NCBI GenBank assembly: GCA_036346225.1
Contig: JARFIW010001082.1
Location: 3,286,001 to 3,350,000, forward strand
Source: Platerodrilus igneus
Taxonomy: Eukaryota > Arthropoda > Insecta > Coleoptera > Lycidae
Reading direction: 5' to 3'
Length of the DNA: 64,000 nt
The translations under genes were made by a program, and so were the position numbers. Of this stretch, positions 46,390 through 56,499 are shown in pieces (position 1 is the first letter of the stretch; each line of letters begins with the position of its first letter). The notes under the pieces are model-generated. The model did no database searches. It was not told the DNA's origin and saw only the letters and a list, made by a program, of their open reading frames with translations.

Positions 46390-47445
46390 CTCGTTTTTTT
46401 TGTCATCATCATTGGGGCTTCAGTCCTGAAACTGGTTAGACGCGTACCATCATTGTTTCCTATTCTGAACTAACCTACAGATTTCCCCGAAATTTGCACA
46501 GTCTGCATCTATCACTATCTGATCTAGGTCTACATCCACCTCTTTTTTCCTATCTCTGCTTGTCATATATCCCATACTATTCCCCAAAAATGCCGTAGAA
46601 CGTATTCTGCCCTTCTATTTCTCATATTTTTTTCCCAAGTATATCCTTGTTCCCTTACTGTTTCTATAACCTATTTGTTATTACCTTTGTCTGTCCATCC
46701 TCAACATCTGAAGCACTGCATTTCAAAGGCCGCTACTGTTCTTCTGTCTGCTTTTCAGACTGCTCGTATTTCGTAGGCATATTGTCTGTGCTGTGCTCCA
46801 CACATACGCTTTCAACAACTTTTTGTTCTATGTTTGTTGTCATTCATCATAGGCGCCGTTCTTTCTTGTTAGATGCAGATCGGTCACCTTCTATTGTTTT
46901 ACAATTATATACCCTATTTCTCCGACATTCAGTGGTTGCGAAGGGGGGTAAGCAGCCGGTGGCTGCCAAGTTCCCCCAGCACTTGAACATTTTCTGATTT
47001 AATATTTTTTCCAATATGTCTTTTCGCACAGTCAACATTAGTCGCAGATATTTCACAACAAACAACTATTGTTTATAATAATCATCAGATTTGTCTGTGC
47101 TTATTTTTTCGTCATTGGGTTTCCCGTCTCAAAACTGGTTAGACATGTACCTGCACTTATTTCTTTTTTATACTAACCTGCATGGTTCCCTAAAATTCTC
47201 ACACAGCAATACAGCTCGGTTCCCCTTATATTGTTTTCAAATATTATGCCCTATTTCACAGAGATTTATTGAAGGGGGTTAAGCAACCTGTGGCTGCCAA
47301 GATCCCCCAACACTTAGACATTTGCCGAAATAATAGTTTTCCAGTAAATGCTTTCACGCAATTACCATTATTCGAGAATATTGCCCCTCCAATGCTTGTA
47401 GTTGCTTATAATAAATATCATGTTTAAGTGCAGCTACTTTCTTCG
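46390..47445 (-). repeat. Degenerate, stacked RTE-type LINE 3' fragments
   Basis: Two 5'-truncated 3' ends in the same orientation precede the longer copy at 47448. Each starts (plus sense) with TCGTCATTGGG or TCATCATTGGGG followed by CTGAAACTGGTTAGAC. The first, 46393-46850, corresponds to the RT C-terminal region in degenerate form. A separate ~100 bp block (GGGGGTTAAGCAACCTGTGG type) occurs at 46905-47000 and 47240-47335 between the copies. Confidence 0.65.
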
Positions 47446-47453
47446 TCATTAAT

Positions 47454-48713
47454 TTATCCATCTTGGGACTGGTTGGATGCGTACCTCCATTGATTTCTCT
47501 TCTGAGCTAGCCTACACATTTCCCTGAAACTCCTACAGCCTACATCTTTCACTATCTGTGTGCAGTAGTCTAACCTAGGTCTACCTCTTCTTCTCTTTTT
47601 TCCTATCTCTGCTTCTAGTATATTCCGCACTATTCTTTCATGCCGTAGTATGTGGCCTATCATCCTATCTCTCCTATTTTTTACCGTTTTCCACATATTG
47701 CTTTCTTCCCCTACCATTTTTAGTACCTCTTTGTTCTTAACTTTGTCTGTCCATGATATCTTCATCATACGTCTGTAGCACCACATTTCAAAGGCTTCTT
47801 CTACCTTTTTCTTGTCCGCTTCTCCCACTGTCCAGGCTTCACAGCCATACAGTGCTGTGCTCCACACATATGTTTTGAGCAATCTTTTCCTTGTTTCTAT
47901 GTTTGTGGTCTTTGAGCACAGTAGTTGCTTTTTCTTGTTAAATGTAACACGACCTTGTGCTAATCTTTGTTTTATATCTTTTGTGCTTTTCCCATCTTGC
48001 GTTATTTGGCTTCCTAGGTAGCAGAAATCCTTAACCTCTTGTAAGTTCGTGTTACATATTTGTATTCTTGTTTTTGATTTATATTTCCCTCCTTTGCATA
48101 CTAGTACTTTAGTTTTACTTTTGTTAATTTTCATACCGTATCTCTCTGTTAGAACCGTTTCCAATTCATTGAGAGCAGCTTCTAAGTCTTCCTTGCTAGA
48201 TGTTAATACCGCTATATCATCTGCAAATCTAAGCATATCAATTTTTTGTCCTTGCATAGTAATTCCAAATGTCTTCTTGCATTTGACAGTATTCATTGCC
48301 TCCTCAATGTGCAAGTTAAAAATTAGTGGGGATAGGGAACATCCCTGCCTTACCCCTTTCCTGATGTTTACTTCTCTACGTTCCTGCTCTAATTCTATTA
48401 CTCCTGTTTGCTCTTTGTATAAGCTATGTACTATCCGTCTATCCCTATAACTCATTCCAATCTTTTTGAGTATTTCAAACGTTTTTTTCCATTTTACATT
48501 GTCAAATGCTTTTTCCAGATCTACAAACCCTATATACACGCTTTCCCCTTTTTCTATTGTTTTCTCCATTATCACCCTCAAAGCTAAGATAGCCTCCCGT
48601 GTTCCCCTGTTTCGCCTAAACCCAAATTGGTCTTCTCCTAGTATTTCTTCAGCCCGTTTTTCCATTCGTCTTTGTACAATTCTAGTTAGTATTTTTGACA
48701 CGTGTGCTGTCAA
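47454..48713 (-). CDS. RTE ORF part 2: reverse transcriptase
   Basis: A 419-residue frame continuing the RT one base out of register. It has QFGFRRNRGTREAILALR, VYIGFVDLEKAFDNV (first catalytic Asp), KGVRQGCSLSPLIFNL, MLRFADDIAVL (FADD box) and the C-terminal GRPRLDYCTQI region. All key RT residues are intact, so the break is recent or may be a sequence error. RT copies the element's RNA at the nicked target. Confidence 0.94.
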   Translation of the reverse strand: MTAHVSKILTRIVQRRMEKRAEEILGEDQFGFRRNRGTREAILALRVIMEKTIEKGESVYIGFVDLEKAFDNVKWKKTFEILKKIGMSYRDRRIVHSLYKEQTGVIELEQERREVNIRKGVRQGCSLSPLIFNLHIEEAMNTVKCKKTFGITMQGQKIDMLRFADDIAVLTSSKEDLEAALNELETVLTERYGMKINKSKTKVLVCKGGKYKSKTRIQICNTNLQEVKDFCYLGSQITQDGKSTKDIKQRLAQGRVTFNKKKQLLCSKTTNIETRKRLLKTYVWSTALYGCEAWTVGEADKKKVEEAFEMWCYRRMMKISWTDKVKNKEVLKMVGEESNMWKTVKNRRDRMIGHILRHERIVRNILEAEIGKKRRRGRPRLDYCTQIVKDVGCRSFREMCRLAQKRNQWRYASNQSQDG

Positions 48714-48715
48714 GC

Positions 48716-50302
48716 TTATTGTTCGAAAATTTCTGCGCCTTTCTTTTTTGGTATAGTTACTATGATGTTATGTTTAAAATCTTTGTGTATCTCGCCTGTC
48801 TCATACATATAGCTTACAAGTTGGAAGAGACATTCTGTTACTGCTTGATCAGCGGCTTTTAGAGTCTCCGCTTGCACCTTATCTGTACCCGGCGCCTTAC
48901 CATTTTTCAGACCCTTTAATGCTATTTCAAATTCATCTCTAAGTATAGGATATCCCAAGTCATCATTTTCAATGTCTGATTCCTTTTCTAATGCAGTTAG
49001 TTCTTCTCCTACATATAAATTCCCTATATATTCTTGCCATCTACCCACTTTCTCTACATTTTCTATAATGACATTTCCTCCCGCGTCCCTTATATTTTTG
49101 CTATACGGTTCTATATCCCTAAAATTCATTCTAATTAATTGGTATGCTTCGTCTGTCTTTCCTACTTCCATCTTATTTTGTACCTCTTTGCACTTTTCAT
49201 CAATCCATTGTTCTTTAGCTTTCCTGTATTTTCGAATAATTTCCCATTTTATGGCTTTGTATCTCTGTTTTCCTGTTTCATCTGATTTATTTTTGTATTT
49301 TCGTTTTTCTTCTATTAAATTCAGGATATCCTTTGTTATCCATGGTTTCTTATTTACTTTTTGTGTATACCCCAGAATATCTCTGGCCGCCATGTTGAGG
49401 CTGGATTTAATGTTATTCCATTCTGTTTCTACTTCCTTAGTATCAGATATTTTCCCGATATCTTTGAGCAATTCATTTGACCTTTTTTCGAATCTTTCTT
49501 GAATATCTTTCTCTTTTAGTTTCTGTAGGTCTAAGTGCCTTTTTCCGTTCCTTTTTTTCAAATTTTTAAATTTAAGTGCGGCCTTCATAATTACGATGTT
49601 GTGGTCAGTGTCTATATCTGCTTCTGGGTAGCTTCTACAGTCTTTTACTTGATTCCTAAACCGTTGTCTAACAAGAATGTAATCTATTTGATATCTTCCT
49701 ATATCTCCTGGCATCCTCCACATATATCGTCTTCTAGCATGATGTGGAAATAACGTGTTTGTAATGATTAAATTGTTCTTGTCGCAAAATTCTACCAGCC
49801 TATTTCCTCTGTCGTTTCTAGTGCCTAAACCAAATAAACCTACTATCGCTCCTTCCCTACCCTCACCTACCACTGCATTAAAATCCCCCGTAATTATTAA
49901 ATTTTCCTGTCCTTTTACGTGTCTTAATATGTCTTCGATATCTTTGTAGATTGCTTCTACCTCTTCGTCACTGTAGCTAGAGGTGGGCATGTATACTTGT
50001 ATTATTACTGTGTTTACCGGTTTAGATTCTAATCTAACCATGAGTACTCTTTCATTCTTTTGTAAGTAATTTTCTACACAGTATCCTATCTTTTTCCGCA
50101 TAACTATACCCACACCCAAATTTCCTTCCTCGGCTCCTGTATGAATTACCCTGAAGTCTCCACTCCAAAAATCCCCCGCCTCTGGCCACCGAACTTCGCT
50201 GATCCCTACTATGTCTAATGATAACCTATTCATTTCGATTTTTAGGTTCTCTAGCTTACCCACTTGCTTCATAGTTCTAACATTCCACGCTCCGACTCGC
50301 AA
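48716..50302 (-). CDS. RTE ORF part 1: AP endonuclease and start of RT
   Basis: A 528-residue open frame. Residues 1-230 form the endonuclease: WNVRTMKQVGKLENLK, then ISEVRWPEAGDFWSGD (catalytic Glu), then ITGDFNAVVG, and YQIDYILVRQR with DTDHNIVI (final Asp/His). A basic linker follows. The RT starts with EIALKGLKNGKAPGTDKVQA and TIPKKKG. The start codon MRVGAWNVRTM is the conserved beginning of this endonuclease. The frame ends a few codons after PKKK because of a 1-nt shift. The endonuclease nicks the target DNA to prime reverse transcription. Confidence 0.93.
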   Translation of the reverse strand: MRVGAWNVRTMKQVGKLENLKIEMNRLSLDIVGISEVRWPEAGDFWSGDFRVIHTGAEEGNLGVGIVMRKKIGYCVENYLQKNERVLMVRLESKPVNTVIIQVYMPTSSYSDEEVEAIYKDIEDILRHVKGQENLIITGDFNAVVGEGREGAIVGLFGLGTRNDRGNRLVEFCDKNNLIITNTLFPHHARRRYMWRMPGDIGRYQIDYILVRQRFRNQVKDCRSYPEADIDTDHNIVIMKAALKFKNLKKRNGKRHLDLQKLKEKDIQERFEKRSNELLKDIGKISDTKEVETEWNNIKSSLNMAARDILGYTQKVNKKPWITKDILNLIEEKRKYKNKSDETGKQRYKAIKWEIIRKYRKAKEQWIDEKCKEVQNKMEVGKTDEAYQLIRMNFRDIEPYSKNIRDAGGNVIIENVEKVGRWQEYIGNLYVGEELTALEKESDIENDDLGYPILRDEFEIALKGLKNGKAPGTDKVQAETLKAADQAVTECLFQLVSYMYETGEIHKDFKHNIIVTIPKKKGAEIFEQ

Positions 50303-50735
50303 AATGTTCCCGACTCTTATTCTTAACTTTCCGATCGCATCCTCCGAAGTAGTCCCCTCCCGGAGATCCGAATGGGGGACTTTTAACTCCGGAATCTTTT
50401 ACCCCAGAGAATGCCATCTTTTTTATTATTATTTAGGTACGCTGTGTACTTGGGAGGTAATGTGGTGGTTTCCCGTTGCCTTCCACATCGCGGTAGTGTG
50501 TCTTAGACTGCCATACCGACCCCTATGGTCTCTGCCAATCTAAGTACAGAAAGAGCCGCTGCCCTCTTTCGGGGACCTGTCTTTGTCTGGTTCCTCACTA
50601 ACGACCCTACTACTTTGGTTGGACCTGTAGTTTGGCTCTTTAGCTCATTAGAACACGCAAACCATTTCACCTGTTCTAGTAATCTAGAACTTCGGCAAGG
50701 TGCAGGTCCATTCGAAATTGTATAACAATATTATA

Positions 50736-51347
50736 ACCTGATATCGGGGTCGCAAACCGGATTGACATATTGCCTAACATACAAGGGAAAGTGCACTACC
50801 CCTGAATAATAATAGCTACATTAATCTTGATTAATACATTCATAGTGCACTCCTTGTGTACTCCTTGAATAATTTCTCTGCTCTCAGTAAATATATTTTT
50901 AGTGTTAATTAAATGTGATTTTGGGCTCAAGCCAAGTTGATTGGGAGTGTAAATATTTTTTTTTGTCAGCATATATATATATTGATTCATGAATATAGGT
51001 ATAATAATTGGATATATAATTGTGTTTTGATTGAGTCGGATCTACTTGAACATTTATAGTATCAGGGACAATTAAGTTTGATTGCAGGGACTAAGTTGTT
51101 TTCTCTTAAGGTATGGTGTTTAGTGGCCTATTATTGCAATTGTCGCCCCTCGTATTTTCAGCACTAACCATCAACTACCCACGGCCCACTACTGTTGCTA
51201 GTTCGGAAATTGCACCATATTCTACGCTAACCGTTCAGGGATGATTTCCTTTGGGATTCCTAAATTGATCGGAGCCAACTAACGAATATACCAAACTTTA
51301 TTTTTATTTCGTATACTTATTAGCGAGTGCCTGAAGTATACGTTACA
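50736..51347. other. Right part of insertion A, non-coding
   Basis: AT-rich sequence with a short TATATATATAT run at 50981-50990, continuing to the LTR-like end CGTTACA. No gene was recognised. Confidence 0.5.
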
Positions 51348-51351
51348 ATGT

Positions 51352-51475
51352 CAAGAGGGATAGCTATTGTGTTTTAGAAAAAGTTTGGATGTGTGGATGA
51401 ATTAGTATAACAGCCGCCAACTGTAGGAAAAGCTTTGGTTCTTCAGGATAGAAATCGTTGTTTACTATCTGGTCA
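51352..51475 (+). pseudogene. Middle part of the macrodomain
   Basis: Reading continues from the target duplication with SRGIAIVF, a TAG stop, KKFGCVDELV, another stop, then TVGKALVLQDRNRC. The first piece is the glycine-rich loop of the macrodomain (family GKGIAV.FK..FG), where ADP-ribose phosphate binds. The second piece aligns with the following conserved strand. Two stop codons show decay. The piece ends at the 14-bp target duplication TTACTATCTGGTCA of insertion B. Confidence 0.8.
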
Positions 51476-52788
51476 TTATAATTTGAATTAGGGCCGCTAT
51501 ACTTGCGGCCACGTCCCCAATGCTCCACCCGGAGGTACTACATTGGGTTTAAACGCGAAAAATAGTCGTGCTCCTAATTTATTCTTACTTCATAGTTGAT
51601 TCACCCTAAATAAAAACTAAATAAAAATCTAACAAACCTAAAAATCTAACAAACCTAACAAACTCTAACAATCTAACAAACCTAAAAATCTGACAAAAAC
51701 TGGAACAAAAACAAAACAAAAACTAAAAACAGGGTTGTAAATAATGGTATCCCTAGCGCTGACTTTCGAGTGCACCCGATCAACAAGCAAAAATGAGAGG
51801 GGGAGGGATTCGTAATACCGGATAGCAGACGCCGGTTCTGCTTACCAGTGCGACTTGAAGGGTCGTCTTAAAACTATCCAAATCTAGCTAACTAATTTAA
51901 ATCCATCCCTAGCTTTCCCTATCGTTCCCTAACTGATTTACATTATGATTACAATCTTCGCAATTCTGCTCGTCCTTCCCAAATATATACTGCAACCAAA
52001 ATGGCGACAGAACGTCAAACAAAAGAAATAAGCCACATAATACATGCTATATATAAATAAATATAAAGTGTAAATATAAAATATAAATAAATATAATTAT
52101 GTAAATATATAAATAAATGTTTAATAAGCGTTAAGCGTTAAGCATATAGCAGTGCACAAAATAGCAAAAGCATCACCCTATTTATCAGGTGCACTCGCAC
52201 AAGCATTATGTCGGCTAGCGCCTTTACACACCAAACGTGCTTCTTAAATTATTTCAAAACTACTAATTAATGTAAATCAATGCTTGTGCGAGTACAGCCG
52301 CCACAATTTAAGTCTTACCTCGATAATAAAATTCTCCAGCATCCGAAGATCTGGTCGTCTGTAACTTACTTCTAAAGGTGGGACGGGTGCACTGCTAAAG
52401 TCCTGGTGGGTATGCACTAAATGTTCTTGGGGATCACAATCACTATCACTATCACTTCACTTTCAAGTCCGGGGGGATGCGCGGTTGCGCTCTGTTTTAT
52501 TATCCTTGTTTACTTTATTGATTTAATTTAATGAGGGTTTATGATTTATTTGTTATTGTTTATTTGGTATTATTTATTCCCGATTTTCCGCACATAATTA
52601 TGAAGATAGGCAGTGATTGTATTAATGGAGTGGGGTTTCTCGTGCATATTGGACATTTTGGTATAATTATCTTTTTTTTTTTTTTTTAAATATCAGGTTT
52701 TGGTTATGCTCGTATCCTTACTCACGCCAAGTCAATATAAAATTTTTCAATCCTCCCACCAACCCCACCGAATTTTTACACGCGGTCG
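51476..52788 (-). other. 3' UTR of the R1-like LINE
   Basis: About 1.3 kb without coding sequence, with a T-run at 52673-52688. The 3' terminal ~75 bp include the SINE-shared motif at 51518-51548 and a short hairpin GGCCGC..GCGGCC (51494-51514). Confidence 0.75.
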
Positions 52789-55409
52789 TCATTGATTGTC
52801 TAATCTCGCGACCCTTCCCGCGAATTCTTTTAAGGCTGTCCAGAACGCCTTCTGGTTAACCACTTCCCCGACTTCCTCTAGGCTGTTTGGCCATGCCAGA
52901 CCTAGGATAGCTAGTTTGCTATCAGCCAACCCTCGATTTCCCGCCTCAAGCGGGCAGTCGAAGAGCACGTGCTCTGCGCTTTCCGCGCCCTCACCGCATT
53001 CGCAGCGGTCGCTGTTGGTTAGACCGAACCTTTGTAAATACGCCTTCAGGGCGCCGTGCCCTGTTATCAACTGCACCATTTTGTGATCGAGCTTAACCTC
53101 AATCTTACCTCTGGCTTCTATGCTCGGTATGAATTTGTGGGTCAACCTGCCCGTGGCAGCGTTGTTCCACCTCTCTTCCCATTGTCGAATTGATTTTTCG
53201 CGCAGCTTTCTTTTGATTAAAGACAGAAGCTGCATACAGTATTGCCGGCTCAATTGCTCCGGCATAAACCGTCCTCAGCGATTCGCCCCTGAAACCCCAC
53301 TTTATTTTAGCCGCCGCCATCATTTTATTTGATATTTCGCCGCCCTTACTTTTTACGTATTGTACGTGCGCTTTCCAATTTAATTTATTGTCGATCTTGA
53401 CGCCGAGGTAGGTAATACAATCTTTAAACGGATTTTCTCCCTCCTAGCTCTAACCTAGGAGGTCTCTGTCCTGGTTTCGTGCCGAAATAAAGCGCCTCTG
53501 ACTTCGCCGTGTTAAATTTTAATTTTACCGCCTGCGACCATTCGTGCAATTTATTAAGCGCCTCGTTCGGTTTTGTGCGCATATCCATTAACAATCTCGA
53601 TCTTACAATTAAAAGTGTGTCATCTGCAAACCCAACGATTGAGCATCCTGCGGGCAACTTGACCCTAAAGATGCTCTCATACAACAACTTCAAAATGTGG
53701 GACCAGAACATGACCCTTGCGGGCATCCCTTTCCACCTCACGCGACAGAACTTCACCCGGAATTTCAACCTGTGCTAATCGCCCGAGAAATAGCTCTTGA
53801 CCAAAGACATCAAGTTTCGCGGACAACCCCTACGATCTAACTCGCAAACGATTAATGGCCACCAGGCAGCATCAAATGCTCCTGAAATGTCCAAAGCAAC
53901 AACGACACAGTACTCTTTGGCATCTCTTGCCTGCTTGATTTCCCCGACAACGAACTCTAACGCGTCGATAGTCGACTTGCCCTCCACGAAACCAAACTGT
54001 CGGTTATTAAAACCGCCGCTGTCTCGCACTAGGTGTTCAACACGCGTAGTCATAACGCGATCTAAAACTTTCCCCAGCACCGGTAGCAAGCTAATTGGAC
54101 GATAGCTGCCCGGATCTGACGCATCCGCCTTTTTAGGTTTGGGTATAATTTTCACATTCTGGATTTTCCAGCAACGCGGAAAAACGCCCCTTTCTAAACA
54201 AAGATTAAACAACCCAACAAAGACACACGGGGCTAACAGGCACGCCTGCAGAGCTGCGTCTGAAGTGATTCCATCATGCCCCGGTGCCTTCTTAGGGTTC
54301 ATCCTCCTAAGAGCCCTGACGACCTCGTGAACTAGGATCGCCTTATTGGCACCTGTTCCTTGCGCCTTTGCAGCTTCCCGACGTATTAAATCGTGCGACC
54401 CTTCATCCCCCTCGGGATTATCCGATTACCCGCTTGGTTGTTAGTTCCCGGGTCCACCAGGGTACGCTGTCTTTAAATGTTTTCTTTTGCGACATGGAAT
54501 ACGACGACGCGTTTACCACCGCGTCGTTCAATTTTTTCGCGAGTGTTTCTACTTCGTCTGCCTCTCGGCAGTTAAATAGCTCATTTTCGAGCGCAGGGAT
54601 ACTTTCGCCAAATTTTTCTTTAAACCGCTCCCAATTTGCTTTTTTATTACAGAACCGCGGAAATATAGTTAGCTGCTCGTTTGCGCTTGTTTTGGTTTCA
54701 ACGTCCCATGTTATTAATTTATGGTCAGAGAGCGTTTCCTCGTCCGACCTTAGTTTCCAATTACAAATCGTTTCTAACATTTCGTGCGAGACTGCAGTAA
54801 TATCTATAAAACTGCTGCCTCTATGCGTCTCAAACGTAGGTGAATCATTAGTGTTTATCACACTAAGGTCCCATCCCGTAAAAAGATCAGCAACCTGCGA
54901 GCCTCTATCGTCTTCGATAGGGCTGCCCCATAATGGCGACTTAGCATTAAAGTCTCCCGCGATAATTAAATTTCTATTTCTACCGATTTTACGAAGGATT
55001 CCTTCAATTTGATTTATTAAGTCCTCTGTTTGAGGATTCTCTCGCCGGAATCGATCGGCGGAAGGTAAGTGCTTATCACGTAAAACGTATGCAATCCCGT
55101 TTTTATTTCTGCGGTGGTTATGAACTCATTCGACAGATTGTTTAGGATTATTCCGGCGCACGTCCCGTTATTTATTATTATCCCGCTACGCGGTCGTTCG
55201 CTGTTTGCGTTTAAAACGGTAACCCCCTTCCCAAAACCTGTTATTTTGTGGCTATACAGGTGCGGTTCCTGTATAAGCCCGATGTCGATATTATTTTCGC
55301 TGAATATCTTTACGAAGTTATTTGTAGCCCCTTTTCCTTTCCCGAGATTTAGTTGCGCGAATTTAATCTTCTTGCTTCTTTTAAATCTATCTTTTTCTTC
55401 ACGGTCCAT
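52789..55409 (-). pseudogene. ORF2 of the R1-like LINE (endonuclease-RT), frameshifted
   Basis: Starts MDREEKDRFKRSKKIKFAQL at 55409. The endonuclease is at 55409-54860 (LNLGKGKGATN, LIQEPHLYS, STYLPPIDS). RT is in pieces at 54302-53775 (NPKKAPGHDGI, YRPISLLPVLGKVLDRV, QFGFVEGKSTIDALE, VVALDISGAFDAAWW) and 53768-53424 (GFADDTLL box). The C-terminal part at 53265-52789 has CECGEGAESAEHVLFDCP, a CCHC-type motif. At least four frame breaks are present. Confidence 0.88.
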
Positions 55410-55942
55410 AATCGATGTTGCGTGTGATTGCGTTCTTCAATCTCAGCATCGTGGGGCATCTACTCGACTTGGCGTCGTGGCGCGTATCGACCTTCGCGCC
55501 ACCGCCAGTTCTGTCGTTTGCCCTAGCGCAAACCACACAGCAGGGGTCTGCCCTCCGGCAATTCTTGAACTCGTGACCGACTTCGGCACAGTTACCGCAC
55601 CACTGTACCTTCTCCCTGCACTCCATCGATCTATGGCCGTACTCGTAGCACCTGTAGCACTGGGTCATCGAGAAGTGGTCCCGGGCCCAGACTCTTCGCC
55701 ACCTGAGGTTTATAGCGTCAGCTAATATACGTCTCCGAAGTGTGGGGGTCACTTCGAAGATTACGTTGACGAAGGGATCCCTAGGGCCCTTTCCTCCAAA
55801 CCTAAATTTCTCCCTCAGGTGGTCTTCAATCTTCAAATCGCCGAAGCGGGGATTCTGGCACGCGATCAACCGCACCAGCTCTTCCGCCTTCATCCCCGCT
55901 TCGACCCCCGGAAGAACGACCCGTGGGCGCTTCTTCTCGATG
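55399..55942 (-). pseudogene. ORF1 (Gag-like) of the R1-like LINE, 5' truncated
   Basis: It reads from the truncation point through GMKAEELVRLIACQNP to the zinc knuckles CYRCYEYGHRSMEC, CGNCAEVGHEFKNC and CCVVCARAN. The last ORF1 codons overlap the ORF2 start: ATGGACCGTGA holds both the ORF2 ATG and the ORF1 TGA. Such overlaps suggest coupled translation of ORF2; that is inference. ORF1 would bind the element's RNA. Confidence 0.85.
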
Positions 55943-56204
55943 TTACTATCTGGTCACCAAAAATTCTTCATGGCAGAGACCTAGTTACGGACATCTGTGG
56001 AAGGCTTTGCTGAATCTTAAAGCTCAGATGATGGAAAATGGAGTAACGAGAGTAGCGGTGCCCAAGCTAAGCTGTGGACTGGATCGCTTAGATTGGAGAA
56101 TAGTCCGAAATATGCTAGAAGTAATTTTCCAGGGAACCAACGTCCAGATCCTTGTTTGTTGCTATCAACCGGTTGCCTATCAAGACCAAAAAAAAGAGTA
56201 TTGA
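55943..56204 (+). pseudogene. C-terminal part of the macrodomain
   Basis: CYYLVTKNSSWQRPSYGH, then LWKALLNLK and VPKLSCGLDRLDWRIVRNML, then NVQILVCCYQ. These match the second half of macrodomains of the ADP-ribose glycohydrolase (TARG1/Poa1-like) type: YLVTK, P.Y..LW..L, P.L.CGLD.L.W..V and the closing strand I.V. The catalytic Lys/Asp pattern (VTK, CGLD) looks kept. A run of eight A at 56189-56196 shifts the frame just after. Confidence 0.9.
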
Positions 56205-56330
56205 CTGTTATTTCCAACGACGTAGTGGATGCACCAGAGGAGATAGCTGCCGATACGGTCATCAGTCATCGAATTGGCGTCAAAATGTTTTTACAGTTAC
56301 GGGACGTAACGGTTTTAAAGAAGGGGCAGT
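56205..56330 (+). pseudogene. CCCH zinc finger after the macrodomain
   Basis: One frame away from the macrodomain, after the A run, the sequence reads CYFQRRSGCTRGDSCRYGH: Cys-x7-Cys-x5-Cys-x3-His, a full CCCH finger of the RNA-binding type. The frame continues open to the 3' LTR. The polypurine tract AAAGAAGGGGCAG at 56317-56329 follows immediately. Confidence 0.8.
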
Positions 56331-56494
56331 GTTACGAACTACTATTAGGCAACCCGTCAAACACACAAGCTACATAACCCAAGTGCAATCTCCAGGAATC
56401 GAGAGTGTTCGGGCACATACCAGAGTATGAATCATCTATATAATTCAGGGTATAAATAAGACCGCTGATGAAGTATAGAGTTAGTCTATACACT
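56330..56494 (+). repeat. 3' LTR of the macrodomain element, truncated
   Basis: It matches the first ~165 bp of the 5' LTR, including GTATAAATAAGACCGCTGAT, then departs from it after TTAGTCTATA. The remaining ~360 bp are not found. The break coincides with the start of the next repeat block. Confidence 0.88.
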
Positions 56495-56499
56495 AATTA

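Larger units (their letters stand above)
47448..50735 (-). mobile_element. RTE-type non-LTR retrotransposon, nearly complete
   Basis: A 3.3 kb minus-strand LINE with an APE-type endonuclease and reverse transcriptase, broken by a single apparent 1-nt shift near 48720. Its 5' region up to about 50735 is non-coding. No clear target-site duplication was found. It is nested within insertion A. Confidence 0.85.
44845..51347. mobile_element. Insertion A: LTR-type insertion (TG...CA, TSD ATGT) with further nested elements
   Basis: Starts TGTAACGTGTC, ends ATACGTTACA, and is flanked by ATGT at 44841-44844 and 51348-51351. Exact excision rejoins the macrodomain reading frame, which confirms the boundaries. 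After removing the SINE, the RTE copies and other repeats, about 1.8-1.9 kb of non-coding sequence remains, with no second LTR seen. A solo LTR is the simplest reading. A TATAAAATG box at 45220 fits a plus orientation but does not prove it. Confidence 0.75.
51476..55942 (-). mobile_element. Insertion B: R1-like LINE, 5' truncated, 14-bp TSD
   Basis: TTACTATCTGGTCA at 51462-51475 is repeated at 55943-55956. The 4467 bp insert is a minus-strand LINE with a partial ORF1 (zinc knuckles), an ORF2 (endonuclease, RT, CCHC tail; several frameshifts) and a ~1.3 kb 3' UTR. Its last bases contain CCAATGTAGTACCTCCGGGT, the tail also found in the SINE. ORF1 begins inside the coding region at 55942, hence 5' truncation. 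Confidence 0.9.
40805..56494 (+). mobile_element. Gypsy-type LTR element with macrodomain and CCCH finger, split by nested insertions
   Basis: The 5' LTR (40805-41330) and the truncated 3' LTR (56330-56494) share TGTTACGAAC...GGCAACCCGTCAAACACAC and the same TATAAATAAGACCGC promoter. A primer site TGGTGTCAGGC follows the 5' LTR and a purine tract AAAGAAGGGGCAG precedes the 3' LTR. The coding order is Gag, CCHC knuckle, the end of RNase H, integrase, macrodomain and CCCH finger. A pol deletion removed protease, RT and most of RNase H. Three later insertions are recognisable by target-site duplications: 42984-43490, 44845-51347 and 51476-55942. Confidence 0.9.

Noticed and set aside
48049..49502. 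Plus-strand open frames over the RTE element
   Set aside because: Antisense shadows of the endonuclease-RT gene; no domain matches.
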